Positions 18,523 through 27,488 of a stretch of DNA of 64,000 nucleotides are shown here, piece after piece. The DNA is taken from assembly GCF_003627215.1 (NCBI RefSeq), contig NZ_CP032677.1, positions 1,679,501 through 1,743,500 on the forward strand, given 5' to 3'. The notes beneath the pieces were generated by a model that saw only the letters and a program-made list of their open reading frames with translations, searched no databases and was not told where the DNA came from. Positions within the stretch are counted from its first letter, which is position 1, and each line of letters starts with the position of its first letter. Source of the DNA: Pseudomonas sp. Leaf58 (lineage in GTDB: Bacteria > Pseudomonadota > Gammaproteobacteria > Pseudomonadales > Pseudomonadaceae). Position numbers and translations under genes: made by a program.

Positions 18523-21500
18523 CTAACACGCTTGGCTGCCTGCCTGTGTGCAGCTAGTTGTGGCCAGTTCCTTGGCCAGGGCACGTTCTACCCGGCCCAT
18601 GTGCCGTGCCAGTGCCTGGCGCCGCAGGCGCAATTGCGCGGTGGGCAAGCCGCTGGCCTCCAGGGCTTCGCAGGCCGCCATCAGGCCGGGGGCTTCCAGC
18701 ATCCGCGCGGCGCTGAGGACCTTGTGCGCGTGTTCGCCAATGGCGCCGCTGTCGTGCTCCGGATGCAATGCCATCAATTTGGCCAGGTCGGCCTGCAGGC
18801 TCTGCTGCAAGGCCTGCAGGAAGCGTTGGCGGTCGTTTGGGGCATGCCCGACCACTGCGGCCAGGCCGTCTAGGTTGTACGGTTTTCGCCGGTGTTTTTG
18901 CTCGCAGCGGGGGTGAATGCCAGCCAGGCGCTGGCTGAGCGTGCCCAGGCTGATGGGCTTGAGCAAGCAGTCGTCCATGCCGGCGCTGAGGCACTTGCGG
19001 CGTACTTCTGGCTGCGCGTTGGCGGTGTAGCCGAGAATGGTGCAGCGCGGCCGCTTGCCGTGGCGTTCTTCGCTACGTACGGCGGTCGCCAGTTGGTAGC
19101 CGTTCATGTGCGGCATGTTGCAGTCGAGCACCAGCACATCGAAGTTGCCCGCCCGCCAAGTGGCCAGCCCTTCGCGGCCGTCGCTGGCGCTGGCGTGCGT
19201 AATGCCCAGATAGCCAAGCTGTTGTTCCATCAGTTGCAGGTTGGCCGGATGATCGTCGATCACCAGCACGTTCAACCGAGGGTTGGGTACCGCGAGGTTT
19301 TCGATCAGCGAGGCCGGCTGCACTGCGGCCTCAAGCCGCTGCAACGGCATCTTCAGGCGCACCTGGGTGCCGACATCTTCCAGGCTCTTGATGCTCAGGC
19401 TGCCGCCCATCATCTCGCACAGGCTGCGACAGATAGCCAGGCCCAGCCCAGTACCGGCGCGGGCACCCTGGCTGTGTGGGTTGGCCTGGATGAACGGGTG
19501 GAACAGGCGTTGCAGGTCGCCAGCGTGGATGCCGATGCCACTGTCGCGTACTTCCAGCTCCAGCATCGCGGGAGTGGCGCCGTTCTCCACCAGGTCGACG
19601 CAGATGCGCACCTGGCCATGCTCGGTGAACTTGATGGCATTGCTCACCAGGTTGGATAGCACTTGCTTGAAGCGCAAGGGGTCGAGCAGTGCATGGCAGC
19701 GAGCGGCCGGCGCGATCCTCACCTCCAGCGCCAGGCCTTTCTGCCGCGCCTGGCCCTCGAAAATGCGCCCCACCGATTCGACCAAGGCCGCCAGGTCGAC
19801 CGCCTCGGGTGCGAGCGACAAGTGCCCGGACTCGATGCGCACGATGTCGAGGATATCGCCGATCAGGCCCAGCAGGTCCTTGGCCGAATGGTGGGCCAGT
19901 TCCAGCGCGCCGCGGTCTACCCGGCCCTGGTCGGCTCGCTTGACCGCCAGTTCGAGCATGCCGATGACCGCGTTCATCGGGGTGCGAATTTCGTGGCTGA
20001 TGGTTGCCAGGAACGTGCTTTTGGCGCGGTTGGCATCGTCGGCCTGCTGCTTGGCCTGGCGCAGCTCCATGACCAATTGGCGGCGGTCGCTGATGTCGAT
20101 CCAGCCGCCGATGATGCCCTGCACCTCGCCCAGCGAGTCACGGTACGGAAGAATCCAGTGATAGATGGTCATTTCGCGGCCCTTGATCCGTAGCGGCCGG
20201 TCCATGATCAACGGGGAGCCCGCGGCCATCACCTTCAGGTAGTCCGCCTGAATCTGGCGGGTTTGCTCGCTATCTGCGAACAGGCTGTCGTTCAGGCGTT
20301 TGCCAATGACCTCTTCGGAGCAGGCCTGCACGGCTTCCAGGTAACTGAAGTTACAACTTTGCAGGCAGCCCTCGCGGTCACGCACGTACATGGGGTGGGG
20401 CGTGCCATTGAGCAGCGCCCGCATGAACGCCAGCTGGTCGTTCAGCGCGCGTTCGGCACGTTGGCGTTGGCGAATTTGCAGGCGCAGGCGGGCGTTCCAC
20501 AACAAGGCCAACAACAGGAGAAGAGCCGTGCCCAGTACCACCTGTATCGCCAGCCGGTGATGGCCTAGGCCATTGCCATCCTCAAAACCGCGCCAGCGGT
20601 TATTGATCACCCCCAGTTCCTCCGGCGAGATGCTTTGCAGTGCCTTGTCGAGAATCGACGCCAGCGCTTGTGATGACGCGCTGGTGGCCATGGCGAAGTT
20701 GGCGGGTTCGCTGCCGACGGTGGTGCGGATGACCAGTTCGGGGTTGCTGGCCAGGGCATGGTTGGCGTCCACTAACGTGGTGATCACGGCATCGACGGCG
20801 CCGCTGTTGAGCAATGCCATGGAATAGAACGTGCTTTCTGTCTCGACCCAACCGATTTGCGGATAGTGCCGCGATAGCATGGCATCCATGGCGCTGTAGC
20901 GGGTAATGGCGATGCGATGGTCCTGTAACTGCTCCAGCGAGCTCAGTGCCTCATCGCGCTTGCGGCTGACCAGCACGTAGGCGCTTTCCAGGTACGGTCG
21001 GCTGATTTGCAGGTTATCCCCTGCCACCCCACCGGTGGCCATTGCGGCGATGACATCTGCCCGACCATCCTTGAGGCGGGTAATCATATCGGCGATGCCA
21101 CTGGCGCGTTGCACTTCAAAGCGTAAGCCGGTACGCAGGCGGATGAGCTCCAGCAGGTCGGCGGTGATACCACGAAAATGCCCCGCACCATCGAAATATG
21201 ACACGGGCGCAGCTGTGTCATCGATTGCCACGCGCATCACCGGGTGGTCTCGCAGCCAATGCTCCTCGGTCGTGGTCAGTTGCAGTTTGCGGTCGGTCAG
21301 CAGCAGGTCGCTGCCAGCGCTCCAACGTTTGAAGATGCTGGCGCGTATGGCTGGGGGCTGGCTGTCCAGCGCGGCATTCACCAGTTCTTTCAGCATTTTG
21401 TCCTGCTGGCGCAGGGCAAAGCCGAAGCCAATGGCCTCATGCTTGCCGAAATTGGCCATGCGCAGGCGCGGCAAGTGCCCGCGGTTGAGTTGGTAGTGGG

Positions 21501-22143
21501 TGGAAATGGTATCCCCAATAAACACATCGGCCTGGCCGAACGCCACAGCATTCAGCGCTTGGCTGGAAGAACCGAAGGCCAGCAGCTCGGCCTTGGGATA
21601 GGCACTGAGTACCTCCTGCTTGGGCAGGTAGTGGTAGAGCATGCCCAGGCGCATGCCGGTCAGGCCCATGTCCAGTGCTCGGCTTTCGTCTTCGCGGGTT
21701 ACCAGTACCGGTTGGTCGATGGCATAGGGGTGTGACAGCGCCAGGCCATCGCTGGCGGCCTCGTAGCCATTGGCGCTGCCAAGCAGGTCGATGTCACCAT
21801 GGCGAAGTGCTTCCACCGCCGCCTGCCGGCTGGAAAAGCGTAGCACCCGCACCGGCAACCGCAGGGCTTTGCCGACCAGGCTCGCGTACTCGGCGGTAAG
21901 GCCTTGGTAGTCGCGGCCGCCACTGGTGATGTCGAACGGCGGGTAGTCTGGTGCCGACGTGCCCAGCACCAGTTCCTGACGGCTGGCGAGCCATTGCCGT
22001 TGTTCGGCGGTGAGTGCCGGCTGGACCGGCCAGGCCGAAGACCGGGCCAGCAACGCGTAGGATGAGGCCTCGTGTTGTGTTGCCTGGGCCACCCCGCTGA
22101 GCAGAAGCAGGGCGAGCAGCAGGTGAGCGAAAGGGCGCGCCAT
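18523..22143 (-). CDS. rocS2: BvgS-type hybrid sensor kinase, RocS2-like
   Basis: A 1206-residue inner-membrane phosphorelay kinase. Order: signal peptide (1-22), two periplasmic SBP_bac_3 (Venus-flytrap) domains (about 55-275 and 300-520), membrane helix (about 530-548), PAS (about 575-690), HisKA with H717 in ISHEIRTPMN, HATPase with GTGLGLAICRSL (898-909), receiver with D1007 (LVLDCNMPHMNG), and C-terminal Hpt with H1138/H1140 (GEHAHKVLSAA). All four phosphorelay sites are present. ATG 22143 lies 8 nt after the rocA2 stop. The name rests on synteny with P. aeruginosa PA3044/PA3045 (next to dgt, yggL, dacB) and on architecture. The periplasmic ligand is unknown. Confidence 0.87.
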   Translation of the reverse strand: MARPFAHLLLALLLLSGVAQATQHEASSYALLARSSAWPVQPALTAEQRQWLASRQELVLGTSAPDYPPFDITSGGRDYQGLTAEYASLVGKALRLPVRVLRFSSRQAAVEALRHGDIDLLGSANGYEAASDGLALSHPYAIDQPVLVTREDESRALDMGLTGMRLGMLYHYLPKQEVLSAYPKAELLAFGSSSQALNAVAFGQADVFIGDTISTHYQLNRGHLPRLRMANFGKHEAIGFGFALRQQDKMLKELVNAALDSQPPAIRASIFKRWSAGSDLLLTDRKLQLTTTEEHWLRDHPVMRVAIDDTAAPVSYFDGAGHFRGITADLLELIRLRTGLRFEVQRASGIADMITRLKDGRADVIAAMATGGVAGDNLQISRPYLESAYVLVSRKRDEALSSLEQLQDHRIAITRYSAMDAMLSRHYPQIGWVETESTFYSMALLNSGAVDAVITTLVDANHALASNPELVIRTTVGSEPANFAMATSASSQALASILDKALQSISPEELGVINNRWRGFEDGNGLGHHRLAIQVVLGTALLLLLALLWNARLRLQIRQRQRAERALNDQLAFMRALLNGTPHPMYVRDREGCLQSCNFSYLEAVQACSEEVIGKRLNDSLFADSEQTRQIQADYLKVMAAGSPLIMDRPLRIKGREMTIYHWILPYRDSLGEVQGIIGGWIDISDRRQLVMELRQAKQQADDANRAKSTFLATISHEIRTPMNAVIGMLELAVKRADQGRVDRGALELAHHSAKDLLGLIGDILDIVRIESGHLSLAPEAVDLAALVESVGRIFEGQARQKGLALEVRIAPAARCHALLDPLRFKQVLSNLVSNAIKFTEHGQVRICVDLVENGATPAMLELEVRDSGIGIHAGDLQRLFHPFIQANPHSQGARAGTGLGLAICRSLCEMMGGSLSIKSLEDVGTQVRLKMPLQRLEAAVQPASLIENLAVPNPRLNVLVIDDHPANLQLMEQQLGYLGITHASASDGREGLATWRAGNFDVLVLDCNMPHMNGYQLATAVRSEERHGKRPRCTILGYTANAQPEVRRKCLSAGMDDCLLKPISLGTLSQRLAGIHPRCEQKHRRKPYNLDGLAAVVGHAPNDRQRFLQALQQSLQADLAKLMALHPEHDSGAIGEHAHKVLSAARMLEAPGLMAACEALEASGLPTAQLRLRRQALARHMGRVERALAKELATTSCTQAGSQAC

Positions 22144-22151
22144 GACAGCCC

Positions 22152-22769
22152 TCAGACCAGCGCGTTGCGTTTGGCTATTTCGATCAGGTCGACCAACGTG
22201 TTGACCTGAAGTTTGTGCATGAGGCGTTTTTTGTAAGTGCTGACGGTCTTGCTGCTGAGGAACATGCCCTTGGCAATTTCCTTGTTGCTGCGGCCTTGGG
22301 CGAACAGTTGCAGCACCATCAGTTCGCGGTCGTTGACCTGGCGGAAAAGTTGCAGGTCGGTATCGACGACTTGGTTGTGCTTTATGGCCTGGCTGGGGAA
22401 ATAGTTGTAGCCGGCCAGCACCGCCTTGATTGCACTGAGCAATTCGCTCAGGTCTTCCTGCTTGCACACGTAGCCTGCGGCGCCCGAGTGCATGCAGCGC
22501 ACGGCAAACAATGCGGGTGATTGTGCGGTCAGTACCAGCACCTTCAACGGCAGGGCCATGGCCTGGAAACGGGAAAGCACCTCCAAGCCGTCTAGCTTGG
22601 GGATGCTGATGTCGAGGATAACCAGGTCAGGGTTGGTTTCGCGAATCATTTGCATGGCGTCCACGCCGTTGTCTGACTCGCCGATAACCTTGTAGTTCTG
22701 GTTTTCCAGCAACATACGCACGGCCAAGCGGATGACGGGATGATCGTCGACAATAAATATGGATTGCAT
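22152..22769 (-). CDS. rocA2: LuxR/NarL-type response regulator, RocA2-like
   Basis: A 205-residue response regulator with receiver domain (FIVDDHPVIR, phosphoacceptor in LVILDISIPKLDG, conserved K in YVCKQEDLSE) and a C-terminal LuxR helix-turn-helix (NKEIAKGMFLSSKTVSTYKK). It is the upstream partner of the hybrid kinase in one operon. I chose ATG 22769, preceded by AGGGA 8 nt upstream, rather than the TTG two codons earlier. In P. aeruginosa the Roc2 pair affects the mexAB-oprM efflux pump and cup fimbrial genes; whether that holds here is not visible. Confidence 0.87.
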   Translation of the reverse strand: MQSIFIVDDHPVIRLAVRMLLENQNYKVIGESDNGVDAMQMIRETNPDLVILDISIPKLDGLEVLSRFQAMALPLKVLVLTAQSPALFAVRCMHSGAAGYVCKQEDLSELLSAIKAVLAGYNYFPSQAIKHNQVVDTDLQLFRQVNDRELMVLQLFAQGRSNKEIAKGMFLSSKTVSTYKKRLMHKLQVNTLVDLIEIAKRNALV

Positions 22770-23052
22770 GTGCAACTTCCCTACGGGCGATTGAGGGTGA
22801 CGGGCGGCACCTTATCGCAGTTGGAAGTCATCGGGCGTACGAGGAACGGCTATTAGCCATATATGGGAAATGGCTTACAGGATAAAACAAAACGGGCTAC
22901 GCAATAGGCGCGGTCAAGCGGATGTCAAAGCGTCTTTGGTAACTTTTCATTGATTTTTCATCGTGCTGTTTAGTTTGTCGCCTGTATATGTAGGAAGTTT
23001 CCTTCAATAAGCGGTGCAGCACGCGGGCATGCCCAGGCTGCACCGGCGCGCC
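22770..23052. other. intergenic region upstream of rocA2
   Basis: 283 bp, AT-richer than its surroundings, between rocA2 and the end of dgt; no gene seen. It holds an imperfect inverted repeat AGCCAT-N10-ATGGCT (about 22855-22876) that could be an operator for rocA2. Confidence 0.3.
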
Positions 23053-24384
23053 TCAGGTTGGGCTGGAGCGCCCAGTCATTTCACGGGCCATTTCGCTGGC
23101 ATAGCTGTCGGTCATCCCGGCGATGAAGTCGAGCATGCGCAGGAAAGCGCTGTACAGCGAGCCGTGCGGGTCCGGGGCATTGTTGCCGATCAGGTCCAGT
23201 ACCCGGCGGCTCTTGAACGAGGGCGTGCGCCCACCGTGCTGTTCGAGGGCGGCACCGCAGAAGGTATTGAGCAGAATTTCCAGGGTGGTGTAGGCGCCGA
23301 TCTCGTGCAGGGTTTTGCGTTTGTCCTGGAAGATCTTGTTGCGTGCCATGTCCTTGGCCTGCAGCACGCAGCGCTTGGCGGGGCCGTGCATGTGCTCGAC
23401 CAAGTCACCCACCAGTTGCCCGGACAGCAACGCCTGCTGCTGCTCGACGAAGGCGTGGGCGGCGGCGTTGGTCAGGTGCTCGATGGCCTTGCCGCGCAGG
23501 ATCGCCAGCTTGCGCCGCCGAGAGTCGTCGGGGCCGAGTTGGCGGTAGGTTTCTGGCAGGTCATCGCCGACCAGGTCGAGCAGTAGCGCTTCGACTTCGG
23601 TGTATTGCAGTAGCTCCATCTCCAGGCCGTCTTCCAGGTCGATCAGCGCGTAGCAGATGTCGTCAGCGGCCTCCATGAGGTAGACCAGCGGGTGGCGCGC
23701 CCAGCGCTGGTGCTCCAATTGCGGCAGGCCGAGCTTGCGGGCGATCTGCTCAAGCAGGGGCAGTTCGCTCTGGTAACTGCCGAACTTGTGCTTTTTGTAG
23801 CCCAGGGCGTCGGCGTGGCGCGCGCTCCAGGGATACTTCAGGTAGGTACCGAGGGTGGCATAGGTCAGTCGGGTACCACCGTCAAACTGGTGGTATTCGA
23901 GCTGGGTGAGTACGCGAAAGCCTTGGGCGTTGCCTTCGAAATTAAGGAAGTCGGCGCGTTCGTCGTCGCGCATGTCATCCAGCCAGCCCCGCCCGGCAGC
24001 CTGCTGGAACCAGTGGCGGATGGCATCTTCGCCAGAGTGGCCGAACGGCGGGTTGCCGATGTCGTGGGCCAGGCAGGCCGATTGCACGATCATCCCCAGG
24101 TCGCTGGGGGCGCACCAGTCCGGCAGGCTGTCGCGCAGGGTTTCACCAACGCGCATGCCCAGCGAGCGGCCCACGCAGCTGACTTCCAGCGAGTGGGTCA
24201 GGCGTGTGTGGATGTGGTCGTTGCTGGAAACCGGGTGCACCTGGGTTTTGCGCCCGAGGCGGCGGAAGGCACCGGAGAAGATGATGCGGTCGTGGTCTTT
24301 GTGAAAGGGGCTGCGGCCAAGTTCATCGGCGCTGTACAGGGCTTTGCCCAGGCGTTCGCGGGTAAGCAGGGTGTGCCAGTCCAA
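23053..24384 (-). CDS. dgt: dGTPase-like dNTP triphosphohydrolase
   Basis: A 443-residue HD-domain enzyme that hydrolyses dGTP or other dNTPs to deoxynucleoside plus triphosphate. Metal-ligand motifs are visible: [11 protein letters not shown] (first H), [19 protein letters not shown] (HD pair), and [14 protein letters not shown] (D) about halfway. I chose a TTG start at 24384 because AGGAGA lies 8 nt before it and it gives the family's usual N terminus ([13 protein letters not shown]). The ATG further upstream adds 16 unrelated residues. Convergent with nothing; monocistronic. Confidence 0.9.
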   Translation of the reverse strand: MDWHTLLTRERLGKALYSADELGRSPFHKDHDRIIFSGAFRRLGRKTQVHPVSSNDHIHTRLTHSLEVSCVGRSLGMRVGETLRDSLPDWCAPSDLGMIVQSACLAHDIGNPPFGHSGEDAIRHWFQQAAGRGWLDDMRDDERADFLNFEGNAQGFRVLTQLEYHQFDGGTRLTYATLGTYLKYPWSARHADALGYKKHKFGSYQSELPLLEQIARKLGLPQLEHQRWARHPLVYLMEAADDICYALIDLEDGLEMELLQYTEVEALLLDLVGDDLPETYRQLGPDDSRRRKLAILRGKAIEHLTNAAAHAFVEQQQALLSGQLVGDLVEHMHGPAKRCVLQAKDMARNKIFQDKRKTLHEIGAYTTLEILLNTFCGAALEQHGGRTPSFKSRRVLDLIGNNAPDPHGSLYSAFLRMLDFIAGMTDSYASEMAREMTGRSSPT

Positions 24385-24461
24385 GGCGCGGTCTCCTGTG
24401 GATCGAAGGCAATAGCTTCCTGTGTCGGGCACATATGCGCAAGGGGCAGGTCGAAACCTAA

Positions 24462-24493
24462 CCTGTGGGAGCGGGTTTGCCCGCCCCCACAGG
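24462..24493. repeat. short REP-like palindrome
   Basis: CCTGTGGG-A-GCGGG-TTTG-CCCGC-C-CCCACAGG: a near-perfect palindrome with the REP core, in the 139-bp gap between dgt and the downstream end of the membrane operon. Confidence 0.7.
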
Positions 24494-24523
24494 GGGTAAT
24501 GCCACAGCGGTTAAGACCGGGTG

Positions 24524-24853
24524 TCAGGGGCGGCGGCTGCTTTGCAGGTACAGGCGCACCAGCGGCAGCAGGCTGGTGCCCAGGCGCATCAGCCGCGCCA
24601 GGTTACCGCTGCGCACGCCTTTGCCGGTAAGGAAGCCCAGTGCCACCACGGCGCCAATCCCCCACAGCGGCGCATGCTTGATGCCCAGCCCGTCCTGCAG
24701 CGAGTTGCCCATGCCGCGCACGCGGCGCAGCGGCTCCAACAGCTGCGCCGATTCATGGCGGATTTCCTGGCGGTGCATTTCCATGCGCAGGCGCAGTAGT
24801 GCCTTGCGCAGCTCGCGCGGGTTACGGGTGTTTGGCAGTTCTGGCAGGCTCAT
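24524..24853 (-). CDS. small conserved membrane protein, third gene of a DUF883 operon
   Basis: A 109-residue protein I do not recognise by family name. The N-terminal half is a charged helical region (RKALLRLRMEMHRQEIRHES); the C-terminal half has a hydrophobic segment (LWGIGAVVALGFLTG) and ends basic. Its ATG at 24853 overlaps the stop of the upstream gene in an ATGA arrangement, so translation is probably coupled. The frame is open 54 codons upstream, but that part lies inside the neighbour. Co-occurrence with holin-like and DUF883 genes suggests an envelope role, by inference. Confidence 0.75.
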   Translation of the reverse strand: MSLPELPNTRNPRELRKALLRLRMEMHRQEIRHESAQLLEPLRRVRGMGNSLQDGLGIKHAPLWGIGAVVALGFLTGKGVRSGNLARLMRLGTSLLPLVRLYLQSSRRP

Positions 24854-25224
24854 GGCAACAGGCGCTCCCGGTCCTTGGCGAGTTCTTCGAGGGTGGCGCC
24901 GAAAGGTGACGACTCGTCGAACACCGCGGCCTTGAGGCGCAACCCGCAGTACAGCGCGGCGATGGCGTAGAACACGCACAGGCCGATGATGCCAGCCAGG
25001 CGGTAGCTGTCCCACAACAGCACCAGCAGCAGCCCGGACAGCGCCGTCAGCAGCAGCAGGGCGAATACCAAGGCAAGGCCGGCGAACAGCAGCAGGCTCA
25101 AGGTGCGGCCCTTTTGCTCCTGCAACTCGATACCGAACAGTTCGATATGGCTGTGCAACAGCCCCAGCGCGGCTGCGCCCAGGCGCTTGCCCGAGGCGCC
25201 GGCGCCGTTGGCGTCATTGTCCAT
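24850..25224 (-). CDS. phage-holin-superfamily (YqjE-like) membrane protein
   Basis: A 124-residue inner-membrane protein of the Phage_holin_3_6/YqjE type. A short soluble start with LLHSHIELFGIELQEQKGR (family signature) is followed by two strong membrane segments (about residues 44-70 and 74-95) and a charged tail. Despite the family name this is a chromosomal housekeeping gene, found with YqjD/ElaB-type DUF883 genes in many proteobacteria. It is the second gene of three, 9 nt after the DUF883 gene. Confidence 0.85.
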   Translation of the reverse strand: MDNDANGAGASGKRLGAAALGLLHSHIELFGIELQEQKGRTLSLLLFAGLALVFALLLLTALSGLLLVLLWDSYRLAGIIGLCVFYAIAALYCGLRLKAAVFDESSPFGATLEELAKDRERLLP

Positions 25225-25233
25225 GGGAACCCC

Positions 25234-25548
25234 TTAGCGCCGGTTGGCCAGCAAGCCGATCAACAGCCCGACACCGGCCGCGATACCTATCGCCTGCCAC
25301 GGGTTTTCCTGCACATATTGCTCGGCGCTGCCCAATGCAGCCTGGCCGCGCTCGCGCACCGAGTCTTGGGTCAACTGCAAGGTGTCGCGGGCCTGGGCCA
25401 GGCGCTCGTGGATCTGTTCGCGCAATTCGTCCGCCTGGTCGCCGGCCAGGTTGGCGGTATCGGCCAACAGCTTTTCGGTGTCGCGGACCAAGGCCTGGAA
25501 GTCAGCCATCAATATCTCTTGTGCAGTCTTTGCCGATTTGCTGGCCAT
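25234..25548 (-). CDS. DUF883 (ElaB/YqjD-like) C-tail-anchored protein
   Basis: A 104-residue protein with a long amphipathic helix (about residues 10-75, ALVRDTEKLLADTANLAGDQ) and a C-terminal membrane anchor with the family's hallmark ENPWQAIGIAAGVGLLIGLL followed by basic residues. E. coli relatives tether to the inner membrane and bind ribosomes in stationary phase. Start ATG 25548 has GGGAGA 5 nt upstream. First gene of the operon. Confidence 0.87.
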   Translation of the reverse strand: MASKSAKTAQEILMADFQALVRDTEKLLADTANLAGDQADELREQIHERLAQARDTLQLTQDSVRERGQAALGSAEQYVQENPWQAIGIAAGVGLLIGLLANRR

Positions 25549-25860
25549 AGGTGTCTCCCTGTCGATGAGTGTTGGTAGTTCGAGTAATAGCACGCGCGGA
25601 AGGTTCAAGTGCCGGCGCTGGTATGGGCCTTGCTAAGTCTTTGCCACGTTGCGGGGCGCCATAGGCGGGTAGTGCGCCGATTCAGGGCGCCGGCGCAGCG
25701 CATACCGATAAACCTTAACCCAATCCACGACAAACCCAAGAAAAAACCACGCAAGCTTCGCCCAGCTCACCGCTACCGGGCAGGGGCTGGCACCGATTCG
25801 GTGCAGGGATGCAGGTTCTTGAACTGTCCTGGTGCCTTTTTCAGTAGGTCTGCCTATTTC
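25549..25860. other. 312-bp divergent region upstream of the DUF883 operon and amt
   Basis: No gene seen. The half near amt carries the NtrC-like palindrome described separately. The half near the DUF883 gene is plain, apart from a purine-rich A-tract near 25737-25746. Confidence 0.4.
25790..25804 (+). promoter_or_regulatory. NtrC-like binding site upstream of amt
   Basis: GCACC-GATTC-GGTGC, an exact match to the NtrC palindrome core (GCACC-N5-GGTGC), 56 nt upstream of the amt ATG. No convincing sigma54 -24/-12 element is found at a suitable distance. Confidence 0.55.
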
Positions 25861-27069
25861 ATGGAAAACATGCACAGCGCGATGGACTCCTTGGTCCACG
25901 GTTCCAATACCCTGTTCATTCTCATGGGCGCCATCCTGGTGCTGGCCATGCATGCCGGTTTCGCGTTTCTCGAAGTGGGCACGGTGCGTCACAAGAACCA
26001 GGTCAACGCTTTGTCGAAAATCCTCAGCGACTTCGCCATCTCGGCGCTGGTGTATTTCTTTATAGGTTACTGGATCGCCTACGGGGTCAACTTTTTCCAA
26101 CCGGCGGCGACGCTGGCGGCCGATCATGGCTATGCCCTGGTCAAGTGCTTCTTCCTGCTGACCTTCGCCGCAGCGATCCCGGCGATCATCTCCGGGGGCA
26201 TCGCCGAGCGGGCGCGCTTCGTGCCGCAGCTATGTGCCACGGCGCTGATCGTGGCGTTTGTCTACCCGTTCTTCGAGGGCGTGGTGTGGAACGGCAACCT
26301 CGGCGTGCAGGCCTGGTTGCAGGCTCGCTTTGGTGCGCCGTTCCATGATTTTGCCGGGTCCGTGGTGGTTCATGCCATGGGCGGCTGGCTGGCGCTGGCG
26401 GCGGTGCTGCTGCTGGGCGCACGCCGTGGGCGCTACCGTGACGGTCGGTTGGTGGCGTTTGCGCCGTCGAGCATTCCCTTCCTGGCGCTGGGCTCGTGGA
26501 TCCTGATCATTGGCTGGTTCGGTTTCAACGTCATGAGTGCGCAGACCTTGCAAGGTGTTAGCGGCCTGGTGGCGATTAACTCGCTGATGGCCATGGTGGG
26601 TGGCACTTTGGCGGCGTTGCTGGCCGGGCGTAACGACCCGGGCTTCCTGCATAACGGGCCGCTGGCCGGGCTGGTGGCGATTTGTGCCGGGTCCGACTTG
26701 ATGCACCCTATTGGCGCACTGGCCACCGGCCTGATTGCCGGTGCGTTGTTCGTCTGGACCTTCACCGCTGCGCAGAACCGCTGGAAGATCGACGATGTGC
26801 TGGGCGTGTGGCCTTTGCATGGCCTGTGCGGCGTGTGGGGAGGCATTGCCTGCGGCGTATTCGGCCAGTTGGCCCTGGGCGGCATGGGCGGTGTCAGCCT
26901 GGTCAGCCAGTTGCTGGGCAGCCTGATGGGGGTGCTGGTGGCCTTGGCGGGTGGCTTTGCCGTCTACGGTACGATCCGCGCGCTGCATGGCTTGCGCTTG
27001 AGCCATGAGCAGGAATTCCAGGGCGCGGACCTGTCACTGCACCGTATCGGCGCCACCAGCCAGGATTGA
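25861..27069 (+). CDS. amt: ammonium transporter (Amt family)
   Basis: A 402-residue, roughly eleven-helix ammonium channel. The twin-histidine pore residues are visible: first in DFAGSVVVHAMGG, second in DVLGVWPLHGLCGVWGG. The latter has the GV-x-P-x-HG form of a clade distinct from E. coli AmtB (GVHGVCG). It starts MENMHSAMDSL with no cleavable signal peptide. No glnK lies next to it, unlike the classical glnK-amtB operon. An NtrC-like palindrome upstream suggests induction in nitrogen limitation. Confidence 0.92.
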   Translation: MENMHSAMDSLVHGSNTLFILMGAILVLAMHAGFAFLEVGTVRHKNQVNALSKILSDFAISALVYFFIGYWIAYGVNFFQPAATLAADHGYALVKCFFLLTFAAAIPAIISGGIAERARFVPQLCATALIVAFVYPFFEGVVWNGNLGVQAWLQARFGAPFHDFAGSVVVHAMGGWLALAAVLLLGARRGRYRDGRLVAFAPSSIPFLALGSWILIIGWFGFNVMSAQTLQGVSGLVAINSLMAMVGGTLAALLAGRNDPGFLHNGPLAGLVAICAGSDLMHPIGALATGLIAGALFVWTFTAAQNRWKIDDVLGVWPLHGLCGVWGGIACGVFGQLALGGMGGVSLVSQLLGSLMGVLVALAGGFAVYGTIRALHGLRLSHEQEFQGADLSLHRIGATSQD

Positions 27070-27141
27070 ACCAGGCCAGGTGCATGGCGAGCGGGACGGA
27101 CCTAGAATAGGCATTCTCAATGCCAAACCAGGACCTGTCCC

Positions 27142-27381
27142 ATGCTGCCTGAATGCCAATTGTTCGGCACCCTCGGCTGCCACCTGTGCGAAGTGGCCGA
27201 AGCCGTGCTGATGCCTTTCGTCGATCATGGCCTGTTGGTGGAGTTGGTCGATATCGCCGAGAGCGAGCCCTTGTTCGAGCGTTATGGCCTGATCATTCCG
27301 GTGCTGCGGCGCCGCGATAACGGCGCAGAGCTGCACTGGCCGTTCGATGCCGAACAGGTGGTGGCGTTTCTTGGGCAATGA
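27142..27381 (+). CDS. glutaredoxin-like thioredoxin-fold protein (DUF836)
   Basis: A 79-residue protein of the glutaredoxin-related DUF836 family. A CxxC motif sits near the N terminus (GCHLCEVAEAVL), followed by LVDIAESEPLFERYGLIIPV with the cis-Pro region and a C-terminal WPFDAEQVVAFL. It is probably a small thiol-disulphide protein of the cytoplasm; the partner is unknown. It sits 72 nt after amt, possibly with its own promoter. Confidence 0.85.
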   Translation: MLPECQLFGTLGCHLCEVAEAVLMPFVDHGLLVELVDIAESEPLFERYGLIIPVLRRRDNGAELHWPFDAEQVVAFLGQ

Positions 27382-27488
27382 TGGCCGTAGAGGAGCTTCA
27401 ACCCTGCTCCATACCGGGTGATGCGAGCTGATGATCAGGCGCCGGCGCACCAGTGCCGGCATCCTTTTCATCATTGGAATGCCTCGCC

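Noticed and set aside
24850..25224. Prophage remnant suggested by the holin-family name
   Set aside because: The gene sits with DUF883 partners in a chromosomal layout common in proteobacteria, and no other phage genes are near.
25790..25810. sigma54 promoter for amt
   Set aside because: TGGCAC and TGCA are present, but GG-to-GC spacing is 12 instead of 10, so only the NtrC-like palindrome is kept.
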